Counted from the first letter of the stretch, positions 7,929 through 15,761 are shown. The stretch is DNA of 37,720 nt from HGM13006 sp963650135 (GCA_963650135.1 CAVJLG010000065.1:1-37720), one strand, 5' to 3'. A program made the numbers and translations. Notes: a model not told the origin generated them from the sequence alone.

Positions 7929-8717
7929 ATGAAACGTAACGTCCTTTCTTTGATTTTACTGCCGCTGACTGCATTGGCTGGCTGCGGGATTCGCTACTGG
8001 AATCTCACCACCGGTGTGGATGCCCAGGGGCTGCCCATCTCTCACCATCCCTCCGCCTATGCGCTGGCCGCTTGGGGCATCGGCTGCTTTTTGCTGTTTG
8101 CCATTCTCGCCGCCACCTCCCAGGGCCGCAGCGGAAAAAGCGCTGTACTCCATACCAGCGGCGCACTGTCAGTGGTTGCCTACCTTGGCGCTGCAATGAT
8201 TGCCCTTGCTGCCATTGCAGATTTCATCGCTGCCTTGGCCCAAGGCCCCGGAATGTCCGCTCCGATTATGTGCCTGCTGGGGCTGTTCTCGGGCATCTGC
8301 CTGTTTGTCACTGCCTGGATGCGCAGCCATGGGAAGGCCACCTATCCCCCGCTGGAGCTGGTGCCCGATCTTTACCTGGTGGTTCGGCTGATTCTGAACT
8401 TTAAGAGTTGGAGCACCGATCCCATCATTCTCGACTATTGCATTATGCTGTTTGCCCTGATTTTCGTGGTGCTGGGCTTCTACTACAGCACCGGCTTCCT
8501 GTTTGACCTGGGCAAGCCCCGGCTGACGCTGCTGTTTACTCTTTGCGCCTGCCTGTTCTCCGCCGCCGCCGTGGTGGACGGAATTCTAGATGGCAGTATT
8601 GCCACCATCATCGAATACCTAGGCTTTATTGCATGGCTGCTGCCGGTCATTGTTTCCGTTTCTGCTCCCAGTGCGCCGGATGCTCCGAAAAAGGAAAGTA
8701 AGTCCTCCTCCAATTAA
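7929..8717 (+). CDS. Polytopic membrane protein of unknown function
   Basis: A protein of 262 residues that I do not recognise. It has about seven hydrophobic segments, near residues 5-22, 43-62, 75-100, 106-130, 165-190, 198-220 and 226-246, and ends in a short polar Lys/Ser tail. The first segment contains L-A-G-C, which resembles a lipobox, but the many later helices make a simple lipoprotein unlikely. AAGGAG lies 8 bases before the ATG. The gene stands alone, downstream of the DnaA-box-like cluster and convergent with thrS. No catalytic or transporter motif is visible. Confidence 0.8.
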   Translation: MKRNVLSLILLPLTALAGCGIRYWNLTTGVDAQGLPISHHPSAYALAAWGIGCFLLFAILAATSQGRSGKSAVLHTSGALSVVAYLGAAMIALAAIADFIAALAQGPGMSAPIMCLLGLFSGICLFVTAWMRSHGKATYPPLELVPDLYLVVRLILNFKSWSTDPIILDYCIMLFALIFVVLGFYYSTGFLFDLGKPRLTLLFTLCACLFSAAAVVDGILDGSIATIIEYLGFIAWLLPVIVSVSAPSAPDAPKKESKSSSN

Positions 8718-8775
8718 AAAACCGCCTCTGTAAGACTTAATCCTACAGAGGCGATTTCTTTCTGTAATTTTCGGA

Positions 8776-10539
8776 TTATACCCGGTCCTTGGTTTCCTTC
8801 TGAACCTTGGCAATAAACTCGTCCAGGCCCATGGTGGTGCTTTCGCCGGTGTCGCGGTTCCGGACGGTAACGGTTCCGGCCTCGACCTCCTTGGCGCCGA
8901 TGACCAGCATATAGGGCACCCGCTCCACCTGCTGTGCTTCGCGGATCTTATAGCCGATCTTCTCGTTGCGCTCATCCAGCTCAGTACGAATGCCGCTGAG
9001 ACGAACCGCATCATAGACCTTCTTGGAATACTCCATGCTCTTCTCGGAAACGGGCAGCACCTTGACCTGGGTGGGTGCCAGCCATACCGGGAACTTGCCG
9101 GCATAGTGCTCGGTGAGGATACCGATGAACCGCTCGATGGAGCCGAAGCAAACGCGGTGAATCATAATCGGGCGCCGCTTGCTGCCGTCCTCGGCGGTAT
9201 ACTCCAGTTGGAAGTTCAGAGGCATCTGGAAGTCCAGCTGAATGGTGCCGCACTGCCAGGTACGGCCCAGGCTGTCCCGCAGATGGAAGTCGATCTTAGG
9301 GCCGTAGAATGCGCCGTCGCCCTCGTTGATGATATAGTCCAGGCCCAGGCTCTCCAGTGCGTCCTTCAGGCCGTTGGTAGCAGCCTCCCAGTCCTCATCA
9401 GAGCCCATGGAATCCTCGGGGCGGGTGGACAGCTCCATGAAATAGTCAAATCCAAACTTGGTATAAACCTCGTTAATCAGATGCACAACGCCCTTGATCT
9501 CGTCGGCAATCTGGTCGGGGCGCATGAAGATATGCGCATCGTCCTGGGTAAAGCAGCGAACACGGAACAGGCCGTGGAGTGCGCCGCGGAGCTCATGACG
9601 ATGGACAATGCCCAGCTCGCCCACCCGCAGGGGCAGTTCACGATAGCTGTGGGGCTGAGAACGGTAGACCATTACGCCGCCGGGGCAGTTCATGGGCTTA
9701 ATGCAGTAGTCCTCGCCGTCGATCTGGGTGGAGTACATGTTGTCCTTATAGTGATCCCAGTGGCCGGAGGTTTCCCACAGGTGACGGTTCATGATAAGGG
9801 GCGTCGAAACCTCCACATAGCCGTCGCGGGTGTGAATCTCGCGCCAATAGTCGATCAGTGCATTTTTCAGCGCCATGCCCTTGGGCAGGAAGAACGGGAA
9901 GCCGGGGCCCTCGTCGCAGAGCATGAACAGCTGCATTTCCTTGCCCAGACGGCGGTGATCCCGCTTTTCAGCCTCTTCCATGAGCTTCAGGTGCTCGTCC
10001 AGCTCGGCCTGGGTACGGAAGGCAATGCCGTTGATACGGGTAAGCATCTTGTTGTTCTTGTCATTCTTCCAGTATGCGCCGGACTGCTGGGTGATCTTAA
10101 AGGCCTTCAGGGTCTTGGTATAGGTCAGGTGCGGGCCAACGCACATATCGATATACTCACCCTGCTGATAGAAGGTGATGGTAGCGTCCTCGGGCAGATC
10201 GCCAATGTGCTCCACCTTATAGTCCTCTCCGCGGCTCTCCATCAGCGCAATGGCCTCGGCCCGGGGCAGCGCATAGGCCTTGAGGGGCAGGTTTTCCTTA
10301 CAGATCTTCTTCATCTCGGCTTCAATGGCCTGCAGATCCTCGTCAGTGAGCTTCTCCTCGCCCAGATCCACATCATAATAGAAGCCACGCTCGGTAGCAG
10401 GGCCATAGGCAAACTTCGCCTGAGGGTGCAGGCGCTTGATTGCCTGCGCCATTACATGGGCTGCGGTATGACGAATCACATGCAGCTCTTGATCCTTCTC
10501 AATTTCGCCCACATGACCGTCGTTGTAAATAACCTTCAT
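8776..10539 (-). CDS. thrS: Threonyl-tRNA synthetase lacking the TGS domain
   Basis: A protein of 587 residues that charges tRNA-Thr. It begins directly with the editing domain, having H-x-x-x-H (residues 24-28) and the later C-V-G-P-H, and lacks the N-terminal TGS domain of about 60 residues found in the usual enzyme of about 640. The class II core is complete: M-N-C-P-G, the R-C-F-T-Q-D-D-A-H-I-F segment, and I-H-R-V-C-F-G-S-I-E-R motif 3, so all three zinc ligands (Cys, His, His) are present. M-N-C-P-G-G replaces the commoner M-N-C-P-G-H. The anticodon-binding domain forms the last 100 residues. I chose the ATG at 10539, which stands 9 bases after AAGGAG; the ATG at 10548 touches the ribosome binding site. 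Expression is controlled by a T-box. Confidence 0.93.
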   Translation of the reverse strand: MKVIYNDGHVGEIEKDQELHVIRHTAAHVMAQAIKRLHPQAKFAYGPATERGFYYDVDLGEEKLTDEDLQAIEAEMKKICKENLPLKAYALPRAEAIALMESRGEDYKVEHIGDLPEDATITFYQQGEYIDMCVGPHLTYTKTLKAFKITQQSGAYWKNDKNNKMLTRINGIAFRTQAELDEHLKLMEEAEKRDHRRLGKEMQLFMLCDEGPGFPFFLPKGMALKNALIDYWREIHTRDGYVEVSTPLIMNRHLWETSGHWDHYKDNMYSTQIDGEDYCIKPMNCPGGVMVYRSQPHSYRELPLRVGELGIVHRHELRGALHGLFRVRCFTQDDAHIFMRPDQIADEIKGVVHLINEVYTKFGFDYFMELSTRPEDSMGSDEDWEAATNGLKDALESLGLDYIINEGDGAFYGPKIDFHLRDSLGRTWQCGTIQLDFQMPLNFQLEYTAEDGSKRRPIMIHRVCFGSIERFIGILTEHYAGKFPVWLAPTQVKVLPVSEKSMEYSKKVYDAVRLSGIRTELDERNEKIGYKIREAQQVERVPYMLVIGAKEVEAGTVTVRNRDTGESTTMGLDEFIAKVQKETKDRV

Positions 10540-10565
10540 CGGGTACATCTCCTTTGTCTCGCATC

Positions 10566-10603
10566 AAAAATAAAACCCCTATGAGCCGCTTGGCTCATAA
10601 GGG
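10566..10603 (-). terminator. Regulatory terminator of the thrS T-box
   Basis: A 12-position stem with one mismatch, an AAGC loop, then TTTTATTTTT on the minus strand. It competes with the antiterminator formed by the T-box sequence. Confidence 0.9.
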
Positions 10604-10789
10604 TGCAGTGCACGGTTCCACCTTATGGTTTCACTCATTGACTCCTTAACGCGGAGAGACGGCTGCGTTTCAAACATCCCCGCAGCGGCTCCGGACTGGT
10701 GTTCGCATATTCCCGTCATAAAGCGCTTTCAGCAGCTGCGCCTCTCTCTGAAATCCGGAAATACGGTACTGGTTCCGTCATCGCCTTGT
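10566..10789 (-). ncRNA. T-box leader (threonine, specifier ACC) of thrS
   Basis: Read on the minus strand, the leader has the AGAGAGAGG element of stem I near 10740-10750. The specifier loop reads GAACACCAG, with ACC at 10700-10698, a threonine codon. The conserved T-box AAGGTGGAACCGTGC lies at 10624-10610, followed by a terminator hairpin (10603-10592 with 10587-10576) and a T-rich tail. Uncharged tRNA-Thr should pair with the T-box and prevent the terminator. This fits the downstream threonyl-tRNA synthetase. It accounts for the noncoding stretch between thrS and the next gene. Confidence 0.93.
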
Positions 10790-10795
10790 ATGGGT

Positions 10796-10824
10796 ATTGT
10801 AGCAATGCATGCCCCATTTGTCAA
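10796..10824 (-). promoter_or_regulatory. Sigma-A promoter of thrS
   Basis: On the minus strand TTGACA (10824-10819), exactly 17 bases, TACAAT (10801-10796). Transcription should begin near 10789, just before stem I of the T-box. Confidence 0.85.
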
Positions 10825-10848
10825 TGGGCTGGGCGAATTTTTCACGTC

Positions 10849-10883
10849 AAAATGGGCGCTGCACAGCCTCCCATGCAGCGCCC
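10849..10883 (-). terminator. Intrinsic terminator of the surface-protein gene
   Basis: A perfect 10-base stem (10854-10863 with 10874-10883) followed on the minus strand by ATTTTGAC. It lies only 25 bases before the thrS promoter and would insulate it. Confidence 0.75.
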
Positions 10884-10889
10884 AAATCA

Positions 10890-12788
10890 TTATTTCTTCT
10901 TTTTCCGGACCACCACGGCAGCTGCAATGATCGCCAATGCCACCACCACCAGCACCACGGCCACAACCGTGCTGCCGGAGCTCTGCGTGGTTGTCTCCGT
11001 TACGGTTTCAGGGGTTGCCTCCGGGGCAGCCTCCACTGCCGCAGGGGCTTCTTCCGCAGGCGCTTCCGGAGCGGCAATCGTCTCCACCGCAGATTCCACC
11101 AGGGATTCCGGTTCTTCCTCCGGCATGCTGCCAGTGACCTGAATATCGCCGGTATAGGTTTCGCCGGGCTCGGGCGTCAGAGGCTCGCCGTCCAAGGTGA
11201 TGTCGCCCTGAATGCTGCCGCCCTCTGCCACGGTCAGGCTTCTCAGGCTGGAGTCGCCGGTAACATTCCATACAGAACCGTCGCCCACCGTCAGGGCAAT
11301 GCCATAGTCCGCATCAAAGCTGTCGTCCACCACCCAGTTGACCTCGCCATAGTCGGTCCACTGTGCGTTCCAGCTCTCCATGGTGCCGGACACCAGATTG
11401 CCGGTCAGGGTGGTGTGCTCCAGGTCCACGGTCATCTGCCGCTGATAGTCCTCGTGGAGAATATCGCCGCTCACGTCCATATCCTCCATGGTTACAGCCA
11501 CAGGATTGACCTGCTCGCCATCACCTGCCGCAAGGAAGTTGCCCATGGAGTCGGCATTGAGCACCGTATGCACCAGAACGCCGTTATAGCTGTCCATCTC
11601 AACATTTTTCAGCTGAATATCCGCTGAAGTGGAGCGAATCAGGAATACGTCGCCGCTTACATGGTCGATATATGCGCCCACAGCCTCGCCATAATCGTTA
11701 TAATCCTTGGTGGAGCGCAGGTCGTTATCGGTGGCCAGCGTGGTATTCTCGGCATAGAAGGTGCCGCAGTCCGCCGCCATCAGGCCCTGGCCCATCATAT
11801 CCGGCGCATGAATCATCACGGCATTCCGGCCGCCCACAATGCTGGAATCCACGCTGACGGGCTTACCCTCGTGGTACTGCATCACATCGTCAGGGACGCT
11901 GTCGCTGCCGTAGCTGCGAATCTGCCCGTTTTTCGAGATAATGCAGCCAATTTCCGCCGCCGTCAGTCGGCTGCCATAGAGCCAAACCCGGCAGTTGGTG
12001 TCGGCATACGTCGAATAGCCGCCGTTTTCCGCAATGCCTTCGGTGTTATAGGCATAGAGGTCCAGGCCGTTGCCGGTAGCGGAGTCCGTAGACAGCGCCG
12101 CCCAGCCCTCTGCGGTGCAAACCGAGTCATAGTAATAGGTCTGGGTTGCACCGATGGAGAAGTTTGCCCGGGCCGTACCGGAAATCAGCAGCGCCTCATT
12201 GGAGAAGGGATCGGACACGTCAGCGGTATTGTCGTTGCTGCCGGTGGAGGTTACGATGGAGTTGTTGACAATCAGTGTTGCATCATTATAATTTGCTGTT
12301 ACATATCGTGCCGCGCCGTCTACCGTCAGCTCAGAATCCGAGATATAGAGGGTCGCGCCGTTGTCGATGTTGGTGGCCGCGCCACCGGTATCATCGTCGG
12401 TGGCCGGGGAATCCACGCCCAGACGAATGGTGCACTTTTGCAGCCGCACCACGCTGTCCGGCCCCGTTGCTACCAAGCCGTTAAACGTATAATCGCCACT
12501 GGTAAGCTCCAGCCCGTCGATGGTCAGAACGCCGTCCACATTGGAAAGGTAGGAGCTATAGGCCCCGGGCTCATACTCCGCATCGGGATTCTCCGCGCCT
12601 TCGGTAATCACAATGGCCGCAGACTCCGGCGCACCGTCCCCGGGTGGTGGCGAGCCGCCGCCCATATCGCCATCCGGCGGAGGCCCCATTCCGTCCATAG
12701 GCATCATGTCCGCTGCCATGGCCCCATAGCTCAGCAGCAGCGACAGGCACAGGGTCCAGGTCAGCAGCCGTTTCCATGCTTTTTTCAT
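10890..12788 (-). CDS. Secreted beta-helix-like surface protein with C-terminal membrane anchor
   Basis: A protein of 632 residues. It has a signal peptide (K-K-A-W-K-R then a hydrophobic core, probable cleavage after A-M-A near 26), then a Met/Pro/Gly/Asp-rich segment (about 27-52). A long region of short beta-rich turns follows, with patterns such as G-A-T-L-Y-I-S-D-S-E-L and D-A-T-L-I-V-N-N-S, typical of right-handed parallel beta-helix (pectate-lyase-like) adhesins or glycan-active proteins. A Pro/Glu/Ala-rich stalk spans about 550-600. The end is one hydrophobic helix followed by R-K-K-K-K, which anchors it in the membrane. No sortase LPXTG motif is present. AAAGGAGG precedes the ATG. 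Whether it is an enzyme or an adhesin cannot be told; no catalytic site was found. Confidence 0.85.
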   Translation of the reverse strand: MKKAWKRLLTWTLCLSLLLSYGAMAADMMPMDGMGPPPDGDMGGGSPPPGDGAPESAAIVITEGAENPDAEYEPGAYSSYLSNVDGVLTIDGLELTSGDYTFNGLVATGPDSVVRLQKCTIRLGVDSPATDDDTGGAATNIDNGATLYISDSELTVDGAARYVTANYNDATLIVNNSIVTSTGSNDNTADVSDPFSNEALLISGTARANFSIGATQTYYYDSVCTAEGWAALSTDSATGNGLDLYAYNTEGIAENGGYSTYADTNCRVWLYGSRLTAAEIGCIISKNGQIRSYGSDSVPDDVMQYHEGKPVSVDSSIVGGRNAVMIHAPDMMGQGLMAADCGTFYAENTTLATDNDLRSTKDYNDYGEAVGAYIDHVSGDVFLIRSTSADIQLKNVEMDSYNGVLVHTVLNADSMGNFLAAGDGEQVNPVAVTMEDMDVSGDILHEDYQRQMTVDLEHTTLTGNLVSGTMESWNAQWTDYGEVNWVVDDSFDADYGIALTVGDGSVWNVTGDSSLRSLTVAEGGSIQGDITLDGEPLTPEPGETYTGDIQVTGSMPEEEPESLVESAVETIAAPEAPAEEAPAAVEAAPEATPETVTETTTQSSGSTVVAVVLVVVALAIIAAAVVVRKKKK

Positions 12789-12825
12789 ACCATTTCCTCC
12801 TTTTCATCCGCATTTTGTCAACTCC

Positions 12826-12831
12826 ATTATA
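12826..12831 (-). promoter_or_regulatory. Candidate -10 of the surface-protein gene
   Basis: A perfect TATAAT on the minus strand, 38 bases before the start codon; the -35 position is a weak T-rich match. Confidence 0.4.
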
Positions 12832-12953
12832 CGGTATCGGGCAGCAGAAGAAAAGAAAAATCCGCCTGGCGGCAAGGCGAAATTCCCGCAAAGGATTTGT
12901 ACATTTTACCGTTCAAAATATGCTTCGGGTGTTGTATTTATGCAGCCGTCAGG

Positions 12954-12994
12954 CGGTTCCATGGATTGTAGAACCGTCCAATTTGTGATAAGAT
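12954..12994 (+). promoter_or_regulatory. Promoter and inverted repeat before the short-chain dehydrogenase
   Basis: TTGTAG (12966-12971), 17 bases, TAAGAT (12989-12994) preceded by TGA, so an extended -10. CGGTTC (12954-12959) and GAACCG (12971-12976) make an inverted repeat across the -35 and could be an operator. Confidence 0.5.
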
Positions 12995-13024
12995 AACCAA
13001 AAATGCTGCGGGAGGTTCTCATTT

Positions 13025-13849
13025 ATGGATCGGATCACAAACTGCGTCTATCTTGTCACCGGCGCCAGCTCCGGCATTGGGCAGGACATTGCCCATACTC
13101 TGGTGCAGCGCGGGGCCATTGTATACGGTGCTGCCAGACGGCGGCCCGCTCCCTATTCTGCCGGAACCGGGACGTTTTATCCCCTGGAAATGGACGTCAC
13201 CCAGGACGCCTCCGTATCCGCCGGCATCGCTGAAATTCTAAGCGCCCAGGGGCATATTGACGGGCTCATCAACTGCGCAGGCTCCGGAATTGCCGGCGCT
13301 TTGGAGGACTGCACCGGCGACGAAACCCTGCGGCAATTGGACGTCAATACCGTCGGTCCCCTGCGCACAGCCAGAGCCGTACTGCCCAGTATGCGCGCCC
13401 GGAACAGCGGCGTTATCATCAACATCGGTTCCATCGGCGGAGATTATGCCCTGCCCTTCCAGGGGCTCTATTCCATGTCTAAGGCGGCGCTGCGGAAGGA
13501 AACCGAATGCCTGCGGCTGGAGCTTCGGCATTATGGCGTTCAAGCCGCCGTCATTGAGCCCGGCGATTTGAAAACCGGCTTTACCGCTGCGCGAACCCTT
13601 TCCGCCGCCACCGCGGGCAGCGATTATGAAGCCGCCTGCCGCCGTGCCGTGGATCAGATGGCAAAGGATGAGCAGACCGGCAAGGACCCCGCCTGTGTCA
13701 CCAACATGGTGCTCAAGCTGCTCCGGCGAAAGCGCCTGCCCGCCTGCAAAGCCGTGGGCGGTATCTATCGGGTATTCCCCTTCTTAAATCGGATTCTTCC
13801 CTATCGGGCAATCGAAGCCATTCTCAGCGCGATGTATCATGTATCCTGA
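13025..13849 (+). CDS. Short-chain dehydrogenase/reductase (classical SDR)
   Basis: A protein of 274 residues with all classical SDR motifs: the cofactor loop T-G-A-S-S-G-I-G (12-19), the N-C-A-G motif near 84, catalytic Ser in I-N-I-G-S-I-G-G near 137 and Y-S-M-S-K near 149-153. It uses NAD(P)H to reduce or oxidise a carbonyl or alcohol, and the substrate cannot be predicted. The R-R just after the second beta strand suggests a preference for NADP(H). GGGAGG lies about 10 bases before the ATG. The C-terminal tail is longer than in minimal SDRs and hydrophobic, as in members acting on lipid or steroid-like substrates. It is divergent from the surface-protein gene. Confidence 0.93.
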   Translation: MDRITNCVYLVTGASSGIGQDIAHTLVQRGAIVYGAARRRPAPYSAGTGTFYPLEMDVTQDASVSAGIAEILSAQGHIDGLINCAGSGIAGALEDCTGDETLRQLDVNTVGPLRTARAVLPSMRARNSGVIINIGSIGGDYALPFQGLYSMSKAALRKETECLRLELRHYGVQAAVIEPGDLKTGFTAARTLSAATAGSDYEAACRRAVDQMAKDEQTGKDPACVTNMVLKLLRRKRLPACKAVGGIYRVFPFLNRILPYRAIEAILSAMYHVS

Positions 13850-13857
13850 ATCAAGCA

Positions 13858-13893
13858 AATCCCTGCTGCGGCATTTTCGCTACAGCAGGGATT
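13858..13893. terminator. Hairpin between the convergent SDR and LytTR genes
   Basis: A perfect 11-base stem (13858-13868 with 13883-13893). The T-tract after it is short on either strand, so it may be a weak shared terminator. Confidence 0.6.
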
Positions 13894-13898
13894 CTCAT

Positions 13899-14627
13899 TT
13901 ATCTGGCGCGGAACAGCTCCTGCACCAGGTTATTCTCTTTGGTCAGATCCGTCAAAACACAGCAGCAAAAGCCCGGCTGCGGCTGATAGCACCGGAGCTG
14001 CATATACTTTCCCGAGCCCTCCAGCACATCCTCAATCACCCGGCTGCCCCCATGAATTGCAACATCCGCAAAAATCGCCATCCACTTGGGATTGCCCACA
14101 TTTCGGAGCTTCAGCACCGACTGATTCAGGCTTTCTTCCACCGTAACGCTTTCCAGCTGCGCCATTTCCCGGCTGAGGTACCGCACCAGAAAGTCCACGC
14201 CTCCGCCGCCATACACCAGCTCCATCACCACCATGGGCAGCGGCATGGGGTCCAGCCAGCGGGACAGCACATCCGCCGGGCACACCACATGCTTTTCTGT
14301 TCGAGCGGGCGCGGTCTGCTTTTGCCGCTTGGGGGCCCGATCCGCCCGAACCCGCCGCCGAAACCTGGTTCCGTCAGTCATGGTGATCTCGCCGTTTTTC
14401 TCGTCTTGAATGAATCGTTTTGATATCACAATTCCCCGATTGATATTGAGAAACGTCTCCTCCGGCAGCTGTGCAAAGACATCCTTGAGGCTCTGGTTGG
14501 TTCGGAGCACCGTACCGTCTCCCCGGGTGATCTTTGTTTTCCGGTCTTCCACCGTAATATAGGCAATATCGTCAGCGGGGATCTGTGCTTTTCGATAGTC
14601 CGCGTGCACCGTCAGCACGGTCTTCAT
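13899..14627 (-). CDS. LytTR-domain regulator with C-terminal PAS-like domain
   Basis: A protein of 242 residues. Residues about 5-95 read as a LytTR DNA-binding domain: D-I-A-Y-I-T-V-E-D, then T-V-L-R-T-N-Q-S-L-K-D, F-L-N-I-N-R-G-I-V-I-S and the final beta strands to R-R-R-V-R. A basic linker follows. Residues about 125-235 look like a PAS sensor fold, ending G-K-Y-M-Q-L-R-C-Y-Q-P-Q-P-G-F-C-C-C-V-L-T-D-L-T, the usual last strands of PAS domains. There is no receiver domain and no membrane segment, so it would sense an intracellular signal directly. The start follows AGGTGCG, a weak ribosome binding site. It is a single-gene unit with a consensus promoter. Targets are unknown; the PAS assignment is less sure than the LytTR one. 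Confidence 0.8.
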   Translation of the reverse strand: MKTVLTVHADYRKAQIPADDIAYITVEDRKTKITRGDGTVLRTNQSLKDVFAQLPEETFLNINRGIVISKRFIQDEKNGEITMTDGTRFRRRVRADRAPKRQKQTAPARTEKHVVCPADVLSRWLDPMPLPMVVMELVYGGGGVDFLVRYLSREMAQLESVTVEESLNQSVLKLRNVGNPKWMAIFADVAIHGGSRVIEDVLEGSGKYMQLRCYQPQPGFCCCVLTDLTKENNLVQELFRAR

Positions 14628-14661
14628 CGCACCTGCACATCCCTTCCTTTGTTCTACCTAG

Positions 14662-14690
14662 ATTGTATCAAAGAAGAATTTTTATGTCAA
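14662..14690 (-). promoter_or_regulatory. Sigma-A promoter of the LytTR-PAS gene
   Basis: On the minus strand TTGACA (14690-14685), 17 bases, TACAAT (14667-14662), 35 bases before the start codon. Confidence 0.85.
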
Positions 14691-14750
14691 CTGCGAAACC
14701 AGATTTTTTCGTTTTTCTTTTTTGGAAAAAGATCGTGCTGCCGCACCCGC

Positions 14751-15443
14751 TCAGCTGAGCTTTGTCACACCGGTAAGGCTGTAGCGGAACAAATCCTTCC
14801 CCGCCTCGGGGCCGGTATAATCCACCAGCGTCACCTGATATACGCCCTGATTCTCCCCATCATTTTTCAGTTCCGCCTGGGCAGTATAGCCGTCGTCCGG
14901 GCTGGGAGTAATCTCTCCCAAAGACAGCTCCGGCGACACCTCGGGGCCATGGATGAGATAGCCCCCGTCCTCCGCTCTGCTGACCAGCGGGTCCTCCTCC
15001 GTCACCGAGGGAACCTCGCCGCTGAAATCTGCAAACATTGCCTGGACGAACACATCAAGGTTTTCCTGGGTTACCAGCGTGCCCTCCGTCGTGCTGCTGG
15101 AAAATGTTTCATCCATGGACTGCAGCGTCACCAGATAGCCCACCGCCCGCCAAAAATACACCGGGTCTTCGGGATCGTATGTCAGTCCGTCCTGGTCGCA
15201 GAGAATCGCCGCCATCACCGACTGATTTACCGCGCTTTCCTCCCCCTGAGGCGTTACCCGCCAGCCGCTGCTGTCTGCTTCCGGCGCCGTTTGGGCCATC
15301 TGCGGCGATTCCACCGGCGCATTGCCAAAGGTCTGCGCGGTTTCTGTCGGCACACTCTCGCTGACCGGGGCTTCCTTCCCGCAGGCCGCCAGAGCCAGCA
15401 TGCACGAAAAGCCCAATAAGATTGCAATGACTCGCTTTTTCAT
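14751..15443 (-). CDS. Small secreted lipoprotein of unknown function
   Basis: A protein of 230 residues. The signal peptide starts K-K-R and ends with the lipobox L-A-A-C at 18-21, so it should be lipidated and held on the outer face of the membrane. A Ser/Thr/Pro/Glu-rich linker runs to about 60. The rest is a globular acidic region that I do not recognise. I chose the ATG at 15443 because GGGAGG lies 8 bases upstream; a longer frame to 15458 begins before that site. It lies upstream of the LytTR-PAS gene in the same direction, but that gene has its own promoter. Confidence 0.85.
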   Translation of the reverse strand: MKKRVIAILLGFSCMLALAACGKEAPVSESVPTETAQTFGNAPVESPQMAQTAPEADSSGWRVTPQGEESAVNQSVMAAILCDQDGLTYDPEDPVYFWRAVGYLVTLQSMDETFSSSTTEGTLVTQENLDVFVQAMFADFSGEVPSVTEEDPLVSRAEDGGYLIHGPEVSPELSLGEITPSPDDGYTAQAELKNDGENQGVYQVTLVDYTGPEAGKDLFRYSLTGVTKLS

Positions 15444-15468
15444 AGAAATGCCTCCCATTCTTACCCGC

Positions 15469-15497
15469 AGAATAGCACAATTCCTTCAAAAACACAA
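15469..15497 (-). promoter_or_regulatory. Probable promoter of the small lipoprotein gene
   Basis: On the minus strand TTGTGT (15497-15492), 17 bases, TATTCT (15474-15469) preceded by TGC, an extended -10. Confidence 0.55.
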
Positions 15498-15627
15498 TAG
15501 TATGCGTCTGTTTTCCCGGCGTTTCCCCTCCAATTCCGCGAAAATCCCCTCGCGCCGCATTTTTTCTCTCTTTTGCATAGTGTACGAAAATAAATTGCAT
15601 TTCCCATAAAATTCGGCAAAAATGCAG
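15498..15627. other. Noncoding stretch between divergent genes
   Basis: The gap between the lipoprotein and glnN start codons is about 318 bases. The promoters and leader described separately fill both ends; in this middle part I see only C- and T-rich sequence without a clear gene, repeat or RNA. Confidence 0.5.
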
Positions 15628-15656
15628 TTGACCCCGGGATGGAAACGCGCTATAAT
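15628..15656 (+). promoter_or_regulatory. Sigma-A promoter of glnN
   Basis: TTGACC (15628-15633), exactly 17 bases, perfect TATAAT (15651-15656). Transcription should start near 15663, immediately before the leader hairpins. Confidence 0.85.
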
Positions 15657-15665
15657 GTTGTCATT

Positions 15666-15712
15666 ACAGCAAGGGCGCTGTGAGGGACCCCCTCACGGCG
15701 CCTATCTTTTTT
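15666..15712 (+). promoter_or_regulatory. Attenuator-like leader of glnN
   Basis: A small hairpin ACAGC-AAGGGC-GCTGT (15666-15681) with a six-base loop overlaps the left arm of a 13-base terminator stem (15674-15686 with 15690-15702, one G-U pair) followed by CTTTTTT. The two structures cannot form together. Since the only visible promoter lies just upstream, the terminator must be bypassed for glnN to be expressed. The loop has A at position 1 and G at position 4, as in targets of ANTAR antiterminators, but a second such hairpin is not present. Confidence 0.65.
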
Positions 15713-15761
15713 GTAAACACCTTCCGCACGGCGGAGATCTTTTGAAAAGGAGTAGATCAAT

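Noticed and set aside
9106..10584. Plus-strand open frame of 492 codons opposite thrS
   Set aside because: Shadow of thrS; low-complexity hydrophobic translation without a start signal.
10890..10990. Sortase anchoring of the surface protein
   Set aside because: The C-terminus has a membrane helix and R-K-K-K-K but no LPXTG-like motif before it.
10699..11142. Plus-strand frame over the thrS leader and the end of the surface-protein gene
   Set aside because: The sequence is explained by the T-box on the other strand and by the coding frame of the surface protein.
12919..12988. Short frame between the surface-protein and SDR genes
   Set aside because: It starts at an ATG without a ribosome binding site and ends inside the SDR promoter; no recognisable product.
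15666..15712. Full ANTAR-type double hairpin in the glnN leader
   Set aside because: Only one hexaloop hairpin is present; the second hairpin in the terminator has a loop without the A1/G4 pattern, and the promoter leaves no room for another upstream.
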